NCBI GenBank assembly: GCA_900469625.1
Contig: UBXV01000040.1
Location: forward strand, 1-64,000
From: Hyphomicrobiales bacterium
GTDB taxonomy: Bacteria; Pseudomonadota; Alphaproteobacteria; Rhizobiales; Rhizobiaceae
DNA: 64,000 nt
Direction: 5' to 3'
Shown: positions 19,161-28,210 of the stretch, in pieces
Layout of the letters: the number at the start of each line of letters is the position of its first letter
Numbering within the stretch: the stretch's first letter is position 1
The notes under the pieces: model-generated
Told to the model about the DNA's origin: nothing
Databases searched by the model: none
The model's input: only the letters and a program-made list of their open reading frames with translations
Program-made: the position numbers and the translations under genes

Positions 19161-19194
19161 AAAAAAAATGGGCCAGCGGAGATCCGCGGCCCAT
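19161..19194 (-). terminator. Strong intrinsic terminator without an assigned gene
   Basis: On the minus strand, ATGGGCC pairs with GGCCCAT and an inner GCGG pairs with CCGC to form a long GC-rich hairpin (19168-19194), followed directly by eight T residues (19168-19161). This is a textbook rho-independent terminator for leftward transcription, yet no protein gene is recognisable immediately upstream on that strand. Confidence 0.75.
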
Positions 19195-19809
19195 GAAGTG
19201 TGAAGGTCATAAAACCTCCAGAGGGGAACAGCTGCTGCGGTGGCACTGGGAGGAGAAGCCACCAAAAAATGCATCAGCTGCGGGCGTTATGATCGTTTTT
19301 TGATCACTTGGAAAACATTTTTTGTGCAATGCAGCTATGCGTCTGCTGCGCTGCTCGGAAAAAAGCGCGTCCGCGTCAAGGTGACAACGCCGCGCTCGGC
19401 CAAGAAATGGCGAAAGGCGAAGCGTCCCGACGACATCGTCCATCATCCTTGTGTGCTGCCGAACTGGTTCAATCGCGACGAGCTCCGCGCCCATGGCGCA
19501 AATTCGTCGAAGCGATCGCCGCCATCTGGACGTCCACGACGCGCTTCGGCCCGCAGGACAACCTTTGGCGAAATACCCAGAGCGACCATCTGCCAAATGG
19601 CAACGGCGGCCCGCATCGGCCGGCCGGATGGCGCGACATTGAAAGCGGGCAGGAGGCGTCGGCACGTCGTGGCGCTGTCGTCCGCGCGCGATTTTCGCGG
19701 CGCCGCAGAAACCCACTAGCCTCAATTTTAGGATAATGTAATTTGACGCGAGCCCCTTGAAGGCTGCGTCCATGGCCTGCCGTCCTTCCGCGCTACGGAG
19801 ATGTGATTG
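19195..19809. other. Intergenic region with a possible leftward short transcript
   Basis: No convincing protein gene is present. On the minus strand a good ribosome-binding sequence (CTGGAGG) precedes an ATG at 19210, but the frame then runs through the terminator hairpin. AT-rich A- and T-tracts at ~19255-19340 could form a promoter. The leftward terminator at 19161 suggests a small RNA or short leader transcript from this area. The right end carries the promoter of the polysaccharide genes. Confidence 0.4.
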
Positions 19810-20721
19810 ATGCGCTTCGCATTCCTGGGGACGGTCGAGGGGTCGAGGATCGCACTTGAAGCGCTGATAGCGGCCGGGCATGCGCCGGGGCTGCTGCTGA
19901 CGCTACCTCCCGACAAGGCAAACCGCCATTCGGATCATGCCGACCTGCTGCCGATCGCGCAGGCGGCCGCAATCCCGGTTGTGGAAACGCACGACATCAA
20001 CGACGACGCCACGCTCGCGCAACTGCGTCAATATGCACCCGATGTCGTACTGGTCATCGGCTGGTCGCAAATCTGCCGCGCTCCTTTTCGCAGTGTCGCT
20101 ACCCGCGGCAATCTTGGCTTCCATCCGGCCGCCCTGCCACGGCTGCGCGGGCGCGGTGTGATCCCCTGGACCATCCTTCGCGACGAGAAGGTCGCCGGGT
20201 CGACGCTCTTCTGGCTCGATGACGGCGTCGACAGCGGCCCAATCCTGCTGCAGCGCCTGTTCGATGTGGCGGCCGACGAGACGGCGCGCACCCTTTACGA
20301 CAAACACACACGCAATCTCGGGCAGATGGTCGTTGAGGCCGTCGCGCTTCTCAAGCAGGGTGACGCCCGCGGCACTGCGCAGGACGAGCGCGACGCCAGC
20401 TACTGCGCGCGCCGGACAGAAGCGGACGGGCTGATCGATTGGCGCAGTTCGGCAGCAGAGATCGAGCGTCTCGTTCGCGCGGTCGGAGATCCCTATCCCG
20501 GCGCGTTCACCTTCTTCCGCGAGCGCAGGATCGTCGTCAGCCGCGCTGCCGTCCATGCGAACGCCGGCCGCTATATCGGCCTGACGGGGCAGGTCCAGAC
20601 CAACACAGAGACCGGCTTCCTCGTCCTTTGCGGAGACGGCAATTGCCTCGAGATCCTCGGCTGGCAAGGGGAAAGGCCTGCAGTGCATGGCAAGCTGACG
20701 GACGGACGGCCGCAGCTCTAG
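19810..20721 (+). CDS. Formyltransferase-family protein, probable amino-sugar N-formyltransferase
   Basis: The protein has 303 residues with the fold of methionyl-tRNA formyltransferase and sugar N-formyltransferases (formyl group from N10-formyl-tetrahydrofolate). The core motif is GFHPAALPRLRGRG (~103-116), with D141 in DDGVDSGPIL. H105 and D141 match catalytic residues, but the Asn expected two residues before the His is Gly103. A C-terminal FMT-C-like domain (~200-300) follows. I start at the ATG at 19810; a TTG one codon earlier is also possible. It heads a three-gene operon with an ATP-grasp and a HAD gene. In this setting it more likely formylates a nucleotide amino sugar than initiator tRNA. 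Confidence 0.75.
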   Translation: MRFAFLGTVEGSRIALEALIAAGHAPGLLLTLPPDKANRHSDHADLLPIAQAAAIPVVETHDINDDATLAQLRQYAPDVVLVIGWSQICRAPFRSVATRGNLGFHPAALPRLRGRGVIPWTILRDEKVAGSTLFWLDDGVDSGPILLQRLFDVAADETARTLYDKHTRNLGQMVVEAVALLKQGDARGTAQDERDASYCARRTEADGLIDWRSSAAEIERLVRAVGDPYPGAFTFFRERRIVVSRAAVHANAGRYIGLTGQVQTNTETGFLVLCGDGNCLEILGWQGERPAVHGKLTDGRPQL

Positions 20722-20771
20722 GAAGGGCGAATGACCAGGGGATGGCGGACACGCCAGCGGAGGGCCTTGCG

Positions 20772-21743
20772 ATGAGCAGACGGGAGTTGTGCGTTCTTTT
20801 TTCATCCGCCGGGCGGCGGGTAGAACTCATCCAGTGCTTTCGCGCTGCCGCCGAACGGCTGGACCTGTCGCTCAGGGTGATCGCCTGCGACGCGAGCCCG
20901 GACCTCAGCGCCGCCTGTCATGCGGCCGATCGCGCTTTCGCCGTGCCCCGGTGCGATGACGCAACATTCATCGATGCCGTCATCGACATCTGCCGCGCCG
21001 AAAACGTCGATCTCGTCATCCCGACCATCGACACCGAATTGTTGCCATACGCCCTTCATGCCGGACGCTTCGCCGAGGCGGGAACACGGGTGCATGTCAG
21101 CTCGCGTGAGGTGGTGGATGCAGCAAGGGACAAGTTGCGCACGATGCAGACGTTTCACGCCGCCTTTCTGCCGGTCCCCCGCACCGATGCGCTGGAAAAC
21201 GTCCTTCAGGCGACGGCCGACTGGTCGTGGCCGGTTTTCGTCAAGCCGCGCTCAGGCAGCGCCAGCCGCTCCATCAGCGTGGTTCGCGAACCTGGCGGTC
21301 TTCCCCGACATTGGGCCGAGCCGATGATCGTGCAGGAGTATCTCTCCGGCCCCGAATACACGATCAACATGTTCGTCGATGCGATGGGGCTGATCCGTTG
21401 TTGCGTCGCCCACCAACGGCTTTCCGTGCGGGCGGGTGAAGTCGAAAAGGGCCGGACCGTGCGCCTGCCGGAACTTGCAGACCTCGCCCGCGGCATATCC
21501 CGGGCGCTTCCCACCGCCCGCGGCGCCCTTTGCTTCCAGGCGATGACCGACACGACTGGCGGCTTGCGGATCATTGAACTCAACGCACGGTTCGGTGGCG
21601 GATATCCGCTCGCTGATCGGGCCGGTGCGGTCTTTGCCCAATGGCTGCTGGAGGAGGTCGCCGGCATGCCCGTTACCGCCAATGACGGCTGGCGCGATGG
21701 TGTCCTGATGCTGCGTTACGACGCCGCTTTCTTCAAGGGGTAA
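20772..21743 (+). CDS. ATP-grasp protein (carbamoyl-phosphate-synthase-like)
   Basis: The protein has 323 residues starting at the ATG at 20772, which has GGAGGG at ideal spacing. An N-terminal Rossmann-like preATP domain (LCVLFSSAGRRVELI; DLVIPTIDTELLPYA) precedes the ATP-grasp fold. Lys in FVKPRSGSASRSI and the metal-binding IIELNARFGGGYP are visible. Members with this layout form an acyl-phosphate and ligate it to an amine or alcohol, and they often sit in polysaccharide clusters. The substrate is unknown; adding an amino acid or carbamoyl group to a sugar is plausible. It is 50 bases after the formyltransferase and 4 bases before the HAD gene. Confidence 0.75.
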   Translation: MSRRELCVLFSSAGRRVELIQCFRAAAERLDLSLRVIACDASPDLSAACHAADRAFAVPRCDDATFIDAVIDICRAENVDLVIPTIDTELLPYALHAGRFAEAGTRVHVSSREVVDAARDKLRTMQTFHAAFLPVPRTDALENVLQATADWSWPVFVKPRSGSASRSISVVREPGGLPRHWAEPMIVQEYLSGPEYTINMFVDAMGLIRCCVAHQRLSVRAGEVEKGRTVRLPELADLARGISRALPTARGALCFQAMTDTTGGLRIIELNARFGGGYPLADRAGAVFAQWLLEEVAGMPVTANDGWRDGVLMLRYDAAFFKG

Positions 21744-21747
21744 GCGC

Positions 21748-22434
21748 ATGAGCATCTTTGTTCGTGGGCTCATCTTCGATCTCGATGACACGCTCTACCT
21801 CGAGCGCGACTTCGCTTTCAGCGGCTTTGCCGCGGTGGGCGCCTGGTGGCAGCACAGAACCGGAGAGAGGGATTTCGCCGCGCGATGCGGTCGGCTCTTC
21901 GAGGCGGGCGTCCGCGGCCAGATCTTCAATCAGGCGCTTGCGGAAATGGATGGCAAAACCGATCCGGCGCTCGTCGAGCAGTTCGTCGCCGTCTATCGCG
22001 ATCACCGGCCCTCGATCGCATTGGCGCCCGATGCCATGCGGTTTCTCGCCCACCACCGGGACGGCGATTTTGTCGGCATCATCACCGATGGGCCGGCACC
22101 GACCCAGCGCGCCAAGATCAGGGCGCTCGGTCTCGAACGGCAGGCCAATCTCATCCTGTGCACGGACGCCTGGGGCATCGCCTTTCGCAAACCGCATCCA
22201 AGGGCCTTCGAAGCGATCGAGGCCGCGTCCGACCTGACGCCGTCGCGCCTGATCTATGTCGCCGACAATGCCGCCAAGGACTTTGTCACGCCCCGCGCGC
22301 GCGGCTGGAAAACCGTGCAGATCCTGCGTCCCGACCGCGTCCACACCGGCGCCGCGCCGACGCCGGCGCATCAGGCACAATCACAAATCTTTACATTCGA
22401 CGACCTTGAGCAGGCGATCGCGGGCATTTCTTGA
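21748..22434 (+). CDS. HAD-family hydrolase
   Basis: The protein has 228 residues. Motif I is FDLDDTLYLERDF (nucleophile Asp in the first DLDD), motif II is GIITDGPAPTQRAKI, and motifs III/IV appear as FRKPHPRAFE and YVADNAAKDFVTPR. A helical cap lies between motifs I and II. The protein probably removes phosphate from a sugar phosphate or nucleotide in the cytoplasm. It follows the ATP-grasp gene by 4 bases, so the three genes 19810-22434 should be translated together and act on the same intermediate. Confidence 0.8.
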   Translation: MSIFVRGLIFDLDDTLYLERDFAFSGFAAVGAWWQHRTGERDFAARCGRLFEAGVRGQIFNQALAEMDGKTDPALVEQFVAVYRDHRPSIALAPDAMRFLAHHRDGDFVGIITDGPAPTQRAKIRALGLERQANLILCTDAWGIAFRKPHPRAFEAIEAASDLTPSRLIYVADNAAKDFVTPRARGWKTVQILRPDRVHTGAAPTPAHQAQSQIFTFDDLEQAIAGIS

Positions 22435-22784
22435 GCGGCCTAACTCCGGATGCCCGCGTCGTGAAAACGTTAAGCCCTTGATATTGATCTCGAATTTCCA
22501 TCATCATTAAACTCGATAGATTATATACACTATTTTTACCGCCCCAAAGGATTAATCCTTCAAAGTTAGTTTACATACGAAAACCAAAGTGTTTTCTAGG
22601 CTTCACTGCAAATAGGAAAAGTACATCGCGCTCCGAACATTGAAACAGTCGAGGGCGTAAAACTTTTTTTATTGTATGGAATTGCCAGATCTCCATCAAC
22701 AGTAACGCATATACTTTCGGTTGTATTGTTCGCCCGGCCCATTGTGGCACCCGGCAAGCCAAGCCATGTCGAAGGAGGGGCGTT
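22435..22784. other. AT-rich promoter region
   Basis: This 350-base stretch is much richer in A and T than its surroundings (runs such as TTATATACACTATTTTTACC near 22520). It contains no gene. It is likely the promoter/regulatory region of the dehydratase-glycosyltransferase operon that starts at 22785. I could not define a single promoter. Confidence 0.45.
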
Positions 22785-24968
22785 ATGTTTCGCATTCCGA
22801 CCGCCGTTAAGGCGTTTTACGGTACGTGGGCATTTCGTGTAGTGAATCGCAGAGCCATCACAGATCGCCCGACGTTTCCGGCAACCGCCCAGGACGCTGC
22901 GGTGTCGCTCGCGCAACTCGGGGTCAGAAAACTCAAGTCGGCCGCCCGCGGCGCCCGCAAGAACGCCTTCCTTTACGCGATGGACCTGGCGTCGGCAGCC
23001 GTGGCGCTGCTCGTGGCGCTGTTCCTGCGCTACGGCCCCGGGGGGCTCACCGATCGTCCCGACACGATCCAGATTCTCGTCTGGTCGTCGGCTCAGTACC
23101 TTGCAGTCTGCGCGGCGATGTTCCCCCTTTCCGGCCTCTACAGCCGGAACTGGAAATACGGGTCGATCAGCGACCTCGTGATCATCATTCGCGCCGTGGT
23201 GCTGACCTCGCTGGTCCTGATCGCTCTCCTGTTCTTCTCGACACGCCTCACCGACATGCCGCGCACCGTCGTGCCGCTGCAGTCGCTGCTGTTGATGGCG
23301 TTTCTCGCGACATCGCGATTGAGCTTCCGCGCCGACGAATTTCTGCCCGTCAAGAACAAGCGGTCCGACAAGGATGACGCCGATGGCCATCGCCATCGCG
23401 TTCCCTTGCTTCTGGTCGGCGCCGGCAACGCTGCGGACCTTTATCTCAGAGCTCTGTTTCGCGATCCGTCAGCGCCCTACGTTCCGGTCGCCTGCCTGGA
23501 CCGCAACGAAACTCAGGTCGGGCTGATGCTGCATGGCGTGCCGATTGCCGGCAGGCTGCAGGATCTGGAGCAGGTGGTCGCCGAGCTCAGGGCCGTCGGC
23601 AAGCAACCGTGCCACATCGTCTTCACCGAACCGCTTTCGTCTTTCAACGACGTCGCTTCGGGAGAATTGCTGCAGGCCGCCGAGCGTCTCGGCATCGCGG
23701 TCTCGCGGCTGCAAAGCGGCACGGAGTTCAAGCAGACAAGCAACGACAATCCGTATGAACTGCGTTCGATCGAGATGACCGATCTGCTCGAACGGCCCCA
23801 GGCAACGCTGGACAAGGACGCAATCCGCCGCCTGGTCGCCGGCCGCCGGGTTCTCGTCACCGGTGCAGGGGGATCGATCGGCAGCGAACTCACGCGACAG
23901 ATCGCCGCCTGCGGCCCGGCCGAAATCGTTCTGGTCGACAATACGGAATTCAATCTCTACTCGATCGACCTCTGCCTGAAGGAAGAGTTTCCCGATGTCC
24001 GCCATTCGAACTGCCTGTGCAGCGTTCGGCGCAGCCAGCGGGTCAACGAGATTTTCGAAGCGCACCTGCCGGAACTGGTGTTCCACGCCGCAGCCCTGAA
24101 GCATGTGCCCATGGTGCAGATCAACCCGTGCGAAGGCGTTCTGACCAACGTCATCGGCACCATGAACGTCGCCAATGCCGCCAAGCGCTTCGGTGCGCTC
24201 GCCATGGTGCAGGTCTCCACCGACAAGGTGGTCAATTCCTCCAGCATCATGGGAATGACCAAACGGCTTGCCGAACTCTATTGTCAGGCGCTCGATCTGG
24301 ATGGCGTCACCAGCGGGCGGGGCCCACGCTTCATGACCGTCCGTTTCGGCAATGTGCTGGGGTCGAGCGGCTCATTGATCCCGCTCTTCAAGCACCAGCT
24401 TTCCAAGGGTGGCCCCTTGACGGTGACCGACCCGCGGATGACGCGGTTCTTCATGACCATCAGAGAAGCGGTCGAACTGACGCTGCAAGCCTCGGCATAC
24501 GGCTTCCAGAAGCAGATCGGCCAGGGCGAAATCTTCGTGCTCGACATGGGTGAACCCGTCAAGATCATCGACATCGCACGTCGCATGATCCGGCTCGCCG
24601 GTTTCGTCCCGGACAAGGACATCATGATCGAGATCGTCGGGGCAAGACCGGGCGAAAAACTGTTCGAGGAACTCTTCGATCCCACAGACAAGCGCATTGA
24701 GTCCGCCATTCCCGGCGTGCTTGGAGCCGTGCCCGATGCTGTGCCGTCAAGTGTGCTGAAGAGTGCCTTCAGCCGGATGCAGCGTGACGCCGAACGCTGC
24801 GACGAGGGGGCTGTTCTGGCCGCAATCTCGCAACTCCTGCCGAATGCGGAGATCCCCCAGAGCAACAACACGCGCCCCAGAACGGCTGGCCGGCGCACGG
24901 CCGGCGTCATTGCGCTCGGCAAGAAGACGACGGCGCGGCCGCAACCAAGCGGCCGGGCGCGGCAGTAG
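22785..24968 (+). CDS. Membrane nucleoside-diphosphate-sugar 4,6-dehydratase (CapD/FlaA1/PglF type)
   Basis: The protein has 727 residues with GAAGGAGGGGC before the ATG. Four hydrophobic segments lie within ~60-200, then a CoA-binding-like Rossmann domain (~205-340), then the extended-SDR catalytic domain with TGAGGSIG at 359-366 and STDKVVNSSSIMGMTKRLAE. In this family the usual YxxxK is MxxxK, as seen here. Relatives convert UDP-GlcNAc to UDP-4-keto-6-deoxy-HexNAc at the membrane. That product would feed the DegT aminotransferase encoded at 50079. The C-terminal ~90 residues are basic and low-complexity. It leads an operon with two glycosyltransferases. Confidence 0.88.
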   Translation: MFRIPTAVKAFYGTWAFRVVNRRAITDRPTFPATAQDAAVSLAQLGVRKLKSAARGARKNAFLYAMDLASAAVALLVALFLRYGPGGLTDRPDTIQILVWSSAQYLAVCAAMFPLSGLYSRNWKYGSISDLVIIIRAVVLTSLVLIALLFFSTRLTDMPRTVVPLQSLLLMAFLATSRLSFRADEFLPVKNKRSDKDDADGHRHRVPLLLVGAGNAADLYLRALFRDPSAPYVPVACLDRNETQVGLMLHGVPIAGRLQDLEQVVAELRAVGKQPCHIVFTEPLSSFNDVASGELLQAAERLGIAVSRLQSGTEFKQTSNDNPYELRSIEMTDLLERPQATLDKDAIRRLVAGRRVLVTGAGGSIGSELTRQIAACGPAEIVLVDNTEFNLYSIDLCLKEEFPDVRHSNCLCSVRRSQRVNEIFEAHLPELVFHAAALKHVPMVQINPCEGVLTNVIGTMNVANAAKRFGALAMVQVSTDKVVNSSSIMGMTKRLAELYCQALDLDGVTSGRGPRFMTVRFGNVLGSSGSLIPLFKHQLSKGGPLTVTDPRMTRFFMTIREAVELTLQASAYGFQKQIGQGEIFVLDMGEPVKIIDIARRMIRLAGFVPDKDIMIEIVGARPGEKLFEELFDPTDKRIESAIPGVLGAVPDAVPSSVLKSAFSRMQRDAERCDEGAVLAAISQLLPNAEIPQSNNTRPRTAGRRTAGVIALGKKTTARPQPSGRARQ

Positions 24969-24999
24969 CGTCAAGGGACGCAGGAGGAAGGAACCGGGC

Positions 25000-26199
25000 A
25001 TGGCAGGTATCCCCGTACTCCATTGCATCACGGGCCTGAATGTCGGCGGCGCCGAATACATGCTTGCACGGTTCGGCGCCAAGCTCACCCAAACGAATTA
25101 TGACCCCCGTGTACTGTCGCTGATGGCGCCGGGACCGATCGCCCGCGACATGCAGGCCGCCAATATCGCGGTCGAAACGCTCAACATGCACCAGTCGCGG
25201 CCGGGTCCGCGCGCCGTGGCGAGATTGCGCGCGATCATGCGGTCGTCGGCGCCAAGGCTGCTTCACGGCTGGATGTATCACGGCAACGTCGCGGCATCGA
25301 TCGGTTCGCGGCTCGCCGACCGACAGCCGGTCATCTGGAGCATCCACCACTCCATTGCCAATCTTGCTTCGGAGAAGCTGCTGACGCGCGCCGTGATCCG
25401 CATCAGCGCCGCGCTTTCCAGGCAGACCAGCGCAATTTCCTATTGCTCACGGGTATCCGCCGACCAGCATGAAGCGCTCGGTTTCGACCCGGCCAAGCGG
25501 CGCATCATCCCCAACGGCGTCGATTGCGATCAGTTCCGACCGGGCGCCGGCGCCCGACAATATCTCTGCGACGCGCTGCGCTTGCCGAGGGAGCGCCTGC
25601 TTGTCGGCAACATTGCCCGTGCCCATCCGATGAAGGATCACGAGACCTTCGTGCGCGCGATCGCCAGGCTTCGCGCCATGGGCCTCGATGCTCACGGCGT
25701 GCTGATCGGTGACGGCCATCAGAACGGCGTCGTGCAGCGCGTTGCGGCCGAACTCGGCATCACGCCGATGATCACTGTTTCACCCGCGCGCGCCGACATA
25801 GACAGGCTGATGCCGGGCCTCGACCTGTTCATGCTGTCTTCAGCATGGGGCGAAGCGTTTCCGCTGGTCGTCGCCGAGGCCATGGCGAGCGGCGTCCCGG
25901 CGATTGCGACGGATGTGGGCGATTGCGCCTGGCTTTTGGGTGACCGGCAGATGGTGGTCGAACCGGGAAACGTCGATGGCCTTGCCAAGCTCGCCGCCTC
26001 TTTGCTCTGCCTGCCGCAAGAGGCCCGCCGTCAGCTCGGCGAGCGCGCGCGCCGACGTGTGATCGAGCGGTTTTCGCTGAACGCCTATGTCGACAGCCAC
26101 CTCTCTCTTTACGAAGAAGTGCTCGAGCAGACCGTCCCCAAGCCCGCGCGACAGATAGGCTGGCAGGCTTCGGTCAGTGCGGCGCGGCGCATGTGGTAG
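25000..26199 (+). CDS. Glycosyltransferase family 4
   Basis: The protein has 399 residues from the ATG at 25000 (GGAAGGAACC upstream). It begins IPVLHCITGLNVGGAEYML, a GT4 donor/acceptor loop with the GGAE/GGxE signature. The C-terminal half holds the nucleotide-sugar site: SSAWGEAFPLVVAEAMASG carries the paired Glu of the E-x7-E motif. It is a retaining, GT-B-fold enzyme that acts at the inner membrane face on an undecaprenyl-linked oligosaccharide. The donor sugar cannot be told. It ends 5 bases before the next glycosyltransferase start. Confidence 0.9.
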   Translation: MAGIPVLHCITGLNVGGAEYMLARFGAKLTQTNYDPRVLSLMAPGPIARDMQAANIAVETLNMHQSRPGPRAVARLRAIMRSSAPRLLHGWMYHGNVAASIGSRLADRQPVIWSIHHSIANLASEKLLTRAVIRISAALSRQTSAISYCSRVSADQHEALGFDPAKRRIIPNGVDCDQFRPGAGARQYLCDALRLPRERLLVGNIARAHPMKDHETFVRAIARLRAMGLDAHGVLIGDGHQNGVVQRVAAELGITPMITVSPARADIDRLMPGLDLFMLSSAWGEAFPLVVAEAMASGVPAIATDVGDCAWLLGDRQMVVEPGNVDGLAKLAASLLCLPQEARRQLGERARRRVIERFSLNAYVDSHLSLYEEVLEQTVPKPARQIGWQASVSAARRMW

Positions 26200-26204
26200 C
26201 GGCC

Positions 26205-27452
26205 ATGAAAAAGGCGAGCCCATTGCCCAGTCATTCCCCGGTGCTACGACCGAAGATCGTGCTGATCGCCAGCCTGACCTCGTCGCTCACGAACTTTCGT
26301 CGCGAACTGATAAAGGATCTCCTGAAGGCGGGCTTCGACGTCGTCGCCATGGCCCCAGACCGAGATCCGCTCGTGGAACAGGAGCTGGAAGCGCTCGGCG
26401 TGCGCTTTGTCCCGATCCCGATGTCGAGGGCCGGGGTGAACCCGTTTGCGGATCTGACCACGCTCGCGGCATTGGTCCGCCAACTCCTGAAGGAGCGGCC
26501 CGCCGCCATTCTGCCCTACACGATGAAACCCATCATCTACGGCGGCATTGCCGCGCGGCTTTGCGGCGTGCCGCACCGGTTCTTCCTCGTCACCGGACTT
26601 GGCCACATGTTTGCCGTTGAGCCCGCAGAACGTGCTTTTCGCAAATTGCTGCGCTCGATGTGTGTCGGACTTTACCGCTGCGCGCTCAAGCGGGCGAAGG
26701 CCGTCTTCGTCTACAACGACGCCGACCTTGCCGACATCAGGGAGCGACGGCTTGTGGACGATCTCTCGATCGTGTCGATGGTGCCGGGTTCGGGCGTCGA
26801 TCTCGATCATTATCGCGCGTCGACGCCCCCGCTCAAACCGATCGTGTTTCTCCTCATCGCCAGGCTTCTGCGTGACAAGGGGATTCCGGAATATGTCGAG
26901 GCCGCGCGGACGATCCGCGCCCGCCATCCAGATGCCATCTTCCAGTTGCTCGGCCACTACGATCCCAACCCGACGGCGATCAGCGAACGAGACGTCAAGT
27001 CCTGGGTCGAAGAGGGGGTGATCGAATATCTCGGGACCACCCGCGACGTGCGCCCGTATCTGTCGGCCTGCAGCGTGTTCGTGCTGCCGTCCTATTATCG
27101 CGAGGGGATCCCCAGGAGCATACTTGAGGCGATGGCGACCGGACGCGCCATCATCACCACCGACCTGCCGGGGTGCAGGCAAACGGTCGAGCCCGGCGTC
27201 AACGGGCGTCTGATCGAGCCGCGCAGCGTCTCCTCACTTGCCGCTGCATTGACGAGCTTCATCGAGAACCGTTCGGCCATTGCCACCATGGGCCGCGCGT
27301 CGCGCCGGATGGCCGAGGAAAAATTCGATGTCAGGCTGGTCAACCGGCTGCTGCTTGCGCGCATGCAGCTGGATGAAAGACCCTTGAAGGGAAGCGCCGA
27401 CGCCGGTCAGCACCACCCTTCCGGCGGCGCCGCCGCCCAGGCGACGAAGTGA
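26205..27452 (+). CDS. Glycosyltransferase family 4
   Basis: The protein has 415 residues from the ATG at 26205; a GTG four codons earlier overlaps the previous stop. The N-terminal domain begins KIVLIASLTSSLTNFRRELI, and the C-terminal domain has LLIARLLRDKGIPEYVEAA and SYYREGIPRSILEAMATG with the E-x7-E pair. This resembles the WbpX/PglA-like branch that often transfers an N-acetylhexosamine-type residue early in the unit. Its last 46 bases overlap the 3' end of the convergent cysQ gene, an unusual tail-to-tail overlap. Confidence 0.88.
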   Translation: MKKASPLPSHSPVLRPKIVLIASLTSSLTNFRRELIKDLLKAGFDVVAMAPDRDPLVEQELEALGVRFVPIPMSRAGVNPFADLTTLAALVRQLLKERPAAILPYTMKPIIYGGIAARLCGVPHRFFLVTGLGHMFAVEPAERAFRKLLRSMCVGLYRCALKRAKAVFVYNDADLADIRERRLVDDLSIVSMVPGSGVDLDHYRASTPPLKPIVFLLIARLLRDKGIPEYVEAARTIRARHPDAIFQLLGHYDPNPTAISERDVKSWVEEGVIEYLGTTRDVRPYLSACSVFVLPSYYREGIPRSILEAMATGRAIITTDLPGCRQTVEPGVNGRLIEPRSVSSLAAALTSFIENRSAIATMGRASRRMAEEKFDVRLVNRLLLARMQLDERPLKGSADAGQHHPSGGAAAQATK

Positions 27453-28210
27453 GGATTGGCGAAGTCGCAGTCACTCTCCTGCCGGCACTTGCCATACCTC
27501 AGGATCGACCCATCAAGGCGCAGCACCGTGCCTCCTGCCGCCGCCAGAACCGCATCGCCGGCAGCCGTGTCCCACTCCATCGTCCGCCCGAAGCGCGGAT
27601 AGACATCCGCACGCCCTTCGGCCAGGAGACAGAATTTGAGCGATGAGCCGACGGAGGTGCAATCGAGAACGCGATGCCGGGCGAGGAACGTCTCGGTCTG
27701 TGCGCACGAATGGCTGCGGCTGGCCACCGCAATGATCGAGCCGTTTCGACCGCGGGTGCGGATCTCGCGCCGCTCGCGCACGCGGCCGGAATGATCGATC
27801 TCGAGACGCTGGGCGACACCATCGGCCGCGACGTAGGCGCGTCGCAAGGCAGGCGCGTAAACGATCCCGGCGATCGGCTTGCCGTTGTCGATCAGGGCAA
27901 TGTTGACCGTAAAATCGTCCCGGCGCGCGATGAATTCCTTGGTTCCGTCGAGCGGATCGACGAGGAAGAACGCACCCGCCTCGACCGACGGCGCGCACCC
28001 GGCGGCGGCCGCCTCTTCTCCGACGATCGGTATGCCGGGCGAAGCCCTGGCGAGGCGGTCGAAGATGACCGCTTCTGCCCTGAGGTCCGCTTCGGTGACG
28101 GGCGAACCGTCCACTTTCGCAACGGCGTTCGCGCCGGCATGGTAGACGTCGAGGACCGCGATGCCGGCCGCGAGCGCCGTCTCCTCGAAAAGTGCCGACA
28201 GCCCGTTCAT
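27407..28210 (-). CDS. cysQ: 3'(2'),5'-bisphosphate nucleotidase CysQ
   Basis: The protein has 267 residues of the inositol-monophosphatase superfamily. The metal-binding motifs are [17 protein letters not shown] and [15 protein letters not shown]. It hydrolyses 3'-phosphoadenosine-5'-phosphate (PAP), the by-product of sulfotransferases and an inhibitor of them, to AMP. It starts inside the end of cysN (4-base ATGA-type overlap), so it is translationally coupled to the PAPS-making genes. The arrangement cysD-cysNC-cysQ inside a polysaccharide locus with two sulfotransferases points to a dedicated sulfate-donor cycle. Confidence 0.92.
   Translation of the reverse strand: MNGLSALFEETALAAGIAVLDVYHAGANAVAKVDGSPVTEADLRAEAVIFDRLARASPGIPIVGEEAAAAGCAPSVEAGAFFLVDPLDGTKEFIARRDDFTVNIALIDNGKPIAGIVYAPALRRAYVAADGVAQRLEIDHSGRVRERREIRTRGRNGSIIAVASRSHSCAQTETFLARHRVLDCTSVGSSLKFCLLAEGRADVYPRFGRTMEWDTAAGDAVLAAAGGTVLRLDGSILRYGKCRQESDCDFANPHFVAWAAAPPEGWC

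Noticed and set aside
19207-19881. A 224-codon minus-strand gene upstream of the formyltransferase
   Set aside because: Its composition is that of a random frame and it would overlap the start of the formyltransferase gene. Only the terminator at its downstream side is credible.
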